A stretch of 6,582 nt of DNA. It comes from Rubrobacteraceae bacterium (GTDB lineage: Bacteria; Actinomycetota; Rubrobacteria; Rubrobacterales; Rubrobacteraceae). Both the position numbers and the translations under genes were made by a program. Shown here piece after piece: positions 4,104 to 6,582 of this stretch. Below the pieces are notes generated by a model. That model was not told where the DNA came from. It saw only the letters and a program-made list of their open reading frames with translations, and did not search any database. The stretch is from positions 1-6,582 of the forward strand of contig JAUJMB010000087.1 of the NCBI GenBank assembly GCA_030447045.1. Direction: 5' to 3'. Position 1 is the stretch's first letter, and each line of letters starts with the position of its first letter.

Positions 4104-5702
4104 TTAATCGTCGTCGTAGGCCTCGAACTCGGGGCCGCGGGAGGCGGCGAAGATCTTGCGCAGCGCCCGGTCCCCGCCGGCTGCGGGGACGAGAAAGTTG
4201 GGCTGGGCGTAGTCCAGGAGGACGAAGGGGACGGGCTCTACCTGGACGATGCGGTCTCCGTAGAGGGTGATCTCGGCGAAGATGCCGGTCGAGGTCTCCT
4301 CGGACCAGGATTGGTCGAGGAGAAAGTTGCCGACGCCGTAGAAGATGGGAGCCCCTCCGTACATCTCTATCCCCTTGGGCCAGTGGGCGTGGCCACCAAC
4401 GACGAGGTCCGCGCCCGCATCCACGGCGGCGCGCGCGAGCTCGACCTGGTCCGGCTCTGGTTCCGCCAGGTACTCCCTGCCCCAGTGGGGCATCACGACG
4501 ACGAGGTCCACCTCCCGTCGCAGGCGTTCGATGTCCTCCACGAGTACGTCCTCCACGAGCGGGGCCGTGCCAGGGGCCGTCTCCGTGGCCCAGGCCCACT
4601 CGTAGCCCGGGATGCTCAGGTGGGAGAGGACGCCGATCCTCGTCCCTCCGAGGTCGAAGAGCATAGGCTCCCTGGCCTCGGCGAGGTCCATCCCAGCCCC
4701 GGCGCGCTTGATGCCGGCCCGGTCCAGGTACCCGAGCGTCTCCTCGAGCCCCGAGGCCCCGGCATCGAGGACGTGGTTGTTGCCGAGGGTGACGCCGTCT
4801 ACGCCGGCCCTCTTCAGTACCGGCATCAGGCGCGGGTCGCCGGTGAACGTTGCCTCCTCCGGGTGGTAGACGGCACCTTCCACCACGGGGTTCTCGAAGT
4901 TCGCGAGCGTGAGGTCCGCGCCGGAGAGGTACTCGCGGACGGCGCCGGCCCGCCCCGTGCGCACGGCCGTGAACCGGTGGACGGTGCCGGACGCGTCGTA
5001 GGGGTTCGGCTCCAGCGTGCGGCCCGTGATTGCCGCGTAGCCCCCGTCCATGGGGAAGTCCAGGCCCATCCCATGCTGGATGACCATGTAGCTCTGGCCG
5101 CGGTCGAGCACGACGTCGCCCCCGATCACGATCCGACGGAGCTCCCCTGGGTCCGGTCCCATCCCCTCCTCGAACCGCAAGGGGTAGCCCGAGAGGTCCG
5201 AAGCGCCCGGCTCCAGGATGGATCTACCCCCCACCGCCAGCGCCTTGACCCTCGGTTCGACCTCGTTCCAGGGCAGGAGCCCCAGGGCGCCCGGGGTCCG
5301 GCTTACACGGTCGATTACCGCCTCGGCGGTGTCGAGGCTGCGGAAGCCGGGGCGGTCGACGAGGTCTTCGGCCACCCCCAGCGACCCACTCGGAACGGAC
5401 AACTCGTCCGCCGCCGAGAGCTCCTGCAGGCTCACGCTCTCCCGCAGGGAAGAGAGATGGGCGACCGGGACGAGGGGGGCCTGGGGGTCGGGCATGCGGG
5501 TGGCGGTCGTGGCCTCTTCCGTGGACCGGGACCCCGTGGCCTCCGCCCTGACCTCGCGGCCTTCGCCCTCTCTGGCCTCCCCGGTTCGTCGGTCCCCGTC
5601 CCCGTTCTTGGGCTGCTCGGCCGAGCACGAGAACAGCAACGGGAGGCAGACAAGGCCGGCCACCACGACCAGCGCGGCCCACGACCGGAGACCCTTGTTC
5701 AA
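4104..5702 (-). CDS. CapA-family lipoprotein with probable binding-protein-like N-terminal domain
   Basis: This 532-residue exported protein ends in a CapA/PgsA-type metallophosphatase-like domain. The signal peptide (residues 1-25) ends in LFSC with Cys26 as the probable lipidated residue. A charged low-complexity linker follows (about 30-70). Residues 76-180 resemble half of a phosphate-binding-type periplasmic protein (a SVSLQEL segment, PGALGLLPWNEVEPRVKALAV at 137-157, a YPLRF end). The CapA domain shows GGDVVLDRG (194-202), NFENPV (268-273), GNNHVLDAG (307-315), PHWGREY (405-411), GGHAHWPKGIE (436-446) and YGVGNFLLDQ (455-464), so the metal-site residues are intact. CapA proteins are linked to poly-gamma-glutamate capsules, but many homologues lie outside capsule loci and no pgs/cap partner is seen here. 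The start is a TTG with GGGGG six to ten bases upstream; it gives a proper signal peptide but remains the least certain point. A terminator follows. Confidence 0.9.
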   Translation of the reverse strand: MNKGLRSWAALVVVAGLVCLPLLFSCSAEQPKNGDGDRRTGEAREGEGREVRAEATGSRSTEEATTATRMPDPQAPLVPVAHLSSLRESVSLQELSAADELSVPSGSLGVAEDLVDRPGFRSLDTAEAVIDRVSRTPGALGLLPWNEVEPRVKALAVGGRSILEPGASDLSGYPLRFEEGMGPDPGELRRIVIGGDVVLDRGQSYMVIQHGMGLDFPMDGGYAAITGRTLEPNPYDASGTVHRFTAVRTGRAGAVREYLSGADLTLANFENPVVEGAVYHPEEATFTGDPRLMPVLKRAGVDGVTLGNNHVLDAGASGLEETLGYLDRAGIKRAGAGMDLAEAREPMLFDLGGTRIGVLSHLSIPGYEWAWATETAPGTAPLVEDVLVEDIERLRREVDLVVVMPHWGREYLAEPEPDQVELARAAVDAGADLVVGGHAHWPKGIEMYGGAPIFYGVGNFLLDQSWSEETSTGIFAEITLYGDRIVQVEPVPFVLLDYAQPNFLVPAAGGDRALRKIFAASRGPEFEAYDDD

Positions 5703-5802
5703 GAAGCGACCCCCGACCCGAATCTAACCATCCGGATCCACCGGCACCGGCGGAAGGCTGATCGCCGAGAGCTGTCGCCGCGCCCTTCCTTTGAAAGACG
5801 CC

Positions 5803-5967
5803 TCACAGGCGCCCGGCCTCGATAATGCGGCGGAGGAAGCGGGCCGTGCGCGGGTTCTCCGGGGAGGAGAAGATCCTCTCCGGCGGGCCCTGCTCCAGGA
5901 TGCGTCCCTCCTCCAGAGAGCAGACGCGGTCGGCGATGTCGCGGGCGAAGCCCATCTCGTGGGTAGC
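5803..5967 (-). pseudogene. 3' remnant of a polar amino-acid ABC transporter ATPase (GlnQ-like)
   Basis: Read on the minus strand, the last 54 codons of a GlnQ/HisP-type ATPase remain and end in TGA. They start at ATHEMGFARDIADRV, which contains the switch His of the family, then EEGRILEQGPPERIF, and finish with NPRTARFLRRII. A full protein is about 240 residues, so Walker A, the signature motif and Walker B are missing. Directly upstream the sequence changes frame and becomes the start of a different gene (an ATG at 5996 with a signal-peptide-like beginning), so this is a deletion junction and not simply a point mutation. No start codon or ribosome binding site precedes the remnant in its frame. 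It should be non-functional. Confidence 0.85.
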
Positions 5968-5996
5968 AGCCCGGCCAGCAACATCCGCTTCTTCAT
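5961..5996 (-). pseudogene. 5' remnant of a signal-peptide gene, probably the solute-binding protein of the lost importer
   Basis: From an ATG at 5996 the minus strand reads MKKRMLLAGLL and then loses the hydrophobic pattern where it meets the GlnQ-like remnant in another frame. A positive N-terminus followed by a hydrophobic stretch is the start of a secretion signal. A GGAG ribosome binding site lies seven bases upstream, and a promoter about 90 bases upstream. In polar amino-acid importers the binding-protein gene often comes first and the ATPase last, so this is most simply the other end of the same deleted operon. The frame continues open for some 80 codons past the junction, but that part is only the out-of-frame ATPase remnant and later sequence. 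Only about a dozen codons support the identity. Confidence 0.5.
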
Positions 5997-6011
5997 GGGC
6001 CGACTCCGATC

Positions 6012-6029
6012 TTCCAGAAGGTTCCAGAA
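6012..6029. promoter_or_regulatory. Regular TTC/GAA array in the orphan leader
   Basis: The sequence TTC CA GAA GG TTC CA GAA gives four three-base half-sites in alternating orientation at exact five-base spacing, from two copies of the ten-mer TTCCAGAAGG. It lies 16 bases upstream of the ATG at 5996 and inside the expected leader transcript. It could be a protein binding site or an RNA hairpin. No known bacterial operator is recognised. Confidence 0.4.
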
Positions 6030-6085
6030 GGGGTCATCCTTGCCGCGGGCACCAGGTCGTTCCCAGGCTCGCCTCGGGAGGGGGC

Positions 6086-6114
6086 AGTATACGGATGGCC
6101 CGAAAGACTTGCAA
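6086..6114 (-). promoter_or_regulatory. Sigma-70-type promoter of the lost importer operon
   Basis: On the minus strand TTGCAA (6114-6109) and TATACT (6091-6086) are separated by 17 bases. This is the best complete promoter in the window: the -35 matches the consensus at four of six positions and the -10 at five of six. It points at the start-codon remnant at 5996, giving a leader of about 80 bases. It now drives only gene fragments, and perhaps reads on toward the CapA-like gene on the same strand. Confidence 0.7.
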
Positions 6115-6248
6115 TCGCGCGGATACGGTGATGCCTGCCTCTCCTTGATCGTCCCTTTGCTGGTGCCGCTCGCGGTCTCCATCACGCTGCGGGGGGTTGG
6201 CGGCAAGCCACGACGGTAGCCCCAAAAAGGGTTGCGCGGCCGGGGTTC

Positions 6249-6271
6249 GGGGAAACATCTAGAATGTTCCC
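6249..6271 (+). promoter_or_regulatory. Candidate -10 box inside a palindrome upstream of the Asp23-like gene
   Basis: TAGAAT (6260-6265) is a one-mismatch -10 box 33 bases before the ATG at 6299, but the -35 region is poor. It is covered by an inverted repeat: GGG, one extra A, AACAT (6254-6258), centre CTAGA, ATGTT (6264-6268), CCC (6269-6271). A protein bound there would block RNA polymerase, so this is a candidate operator. Confidence 0.4.
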
Positions 6272-6283
6272 GGAGCCCGCTAC

Positions 6284-6296
6284 GGAGGAGAGGGAG
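6284..6296 (+). promoter_or_regulatory. Ribosome binding site of the Asp23-like gene
   Basis: The purine run GGAGGAGAGGGAG ends two bases before the ATG at 6299; its GGAGGAGA part is at a normal seven-base distance. It selects this start codon. Confidence 0.65.
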
Positions 6297-6298
6297 AT

Positions 6299-6582
6299 AT
6301 GACCGAGGCAGAGCAGAGGCGCCAGGAGAGTCCGCTTTTGAGCGACCGCGGCGTGACCACCATCAAGGACGGGGTGGTCGCCAAGATCGCGGGCATGGCG
6401 GCCGGGGAGGTCGAGGGGGTCCACATGGGCGGCGGCGCCTCCAGGTCCGCCGGCGGCCTGCTCGAGGGCATCACGGGATCCGACAGCACCACCCGCGGCG
6501 TCAGCGTCGAGGTCGGCTCCATCGAGACCGCCATAGACCTGAAGATGGGCATCGACTACGGCAAGAACATCCTCGGCACCGT
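6299..6582 (+). CDS. Asp23/Gls24-family envelope stress protein, partial (3' end outside window)
   Basis: The first 94 codons are visible. After a short charged N-terminus the sequence follows the Asp23/Gls24 pattern: a GVTTIKDGVVAKIAGMAAGEVEGV-type segment (residues 18-41, shown here only as a pattern), a glycine-rich loop (44-58, GGGASRSAGG) typical of actinobacterial members, then GVSVEVG (69-75) and AIDLKMGIDYG (79-89), the beta-strand core. Family members are small cytosolic or membrane-associated proteins; in Gram-positive bacteria they are linked to alkaline or cell-envelope stress. There is no signal peptide in the visible part. The gene has its own ribosome binding site and a candidate -10 box covered by a palindrome. 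The downstream partner genes that often form an operon with it would lie outside the window. Confidence 0.87.
   Translation, partial: MTEAEQRRQESPLLSDRGVTTIKDGVVAKIAGMAAGEVEGVHMGGGASRSAGGLLEGITGSDSTTRGVSVEVGSIETAIDLKMGIDYGKNILGT

Noticed and set aside
4311..5825. 504-codon open frame on the plus strand
   Set aside because: It lies antisense to the CapA-like gene, has no recognisable domain, and exists because high-GC third positions remove stops on the other strand.
5724..5996. Intact fusion gene beginning MKKRMLLAGLL
   Set aside because: After residue 11 the frame is only the out-of-frame GlnQ-like remnant and later intergenic sequence, with Arg/Ser/Pro-rich composition.
6012..6029. True heat-shock element
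   Set aside because: The TTC/GAA pattern matches the eukaryotic element, which has no known role in bacteria; the likeness is probably due to a short duplication.
6121..6219. Hydrophobic C-terminal-like peptide on the plus strand (IVPLLVPLAVSITLR, then a basic tail)
   Set aside because: It looks like a membrane segment, but there is no start codon with a ribosome binding site and it overlaps the upstream flank of the minus-strand promoter; about 30 codons are too few to support a gene.

Overview
The window is high-GC bacterial DNA with GC-rich third codon positions. Several features point to an actinobacterial lineage, with Rubrobacter or a close relative as my best guess: two genes that look leaderless, an Asp23/Gls24-type envelope protein, a stand-alone PCP_red mini-protein and a CapA lipoprotein. 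That placement is an inference; nothing in the window (no rRNA or other marker) fixes it. Both ends cut through genes.

Left block (1-2172, minus strand): an ABC-2 type exporter made of an ATPase (2172-1219) and a membrane permease (1229-507) whose start lies inside the end of the ATPase gene. Downstream, with its own candidate promoter, is a secreted TIMP/NTR-like protein whose 3' end lies outside the window. A divergent intergenic region of about 100 bases separates this block from a beta-hydroxyacid dehydrogenase (2277-3149, plus strand).

Middle block (3150-4103): a non-coding stretch rich in short hairpins leads into a consensus TATAAT box and a 62-residue PCP_red gene (3544-3732). Then comes a convergent intergenic region holding two arrays of a 7-base repeat in opposite orientation and a strong intrinsic terminator for the minus-strand gene on the right.

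Right block (4104-6582): a large CapA-family lipoprotein on the minus strand, with a probable periplasmic-binding-protein-like N-terminal domain. Upstream of it is a deletion scar. A good sigma-70-type promoter, leader, ribosome binding site and the first codons of a signal-peptide gene remain, but they run directly into the last 54 codons of a polar-amino-acid ABC ATPase. The simplest reading is a lost amino-acid importer operon of which only the two ends survive. An Asp23/Gls24-family gene starts at 6299 on the plus strand and runs off the window; a palindrome covers its candidate -10 box.

Most genes appear to be independent units; the only clear operon is the ABC-2 exporter pair. I found no complete new system. 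The observations most worth following are the importer deletion scar, the inverted heptad arrays beside the terminator, the regular TTC/GAA array in the orphan leader, and the leaderless start architecture shared by two genes.
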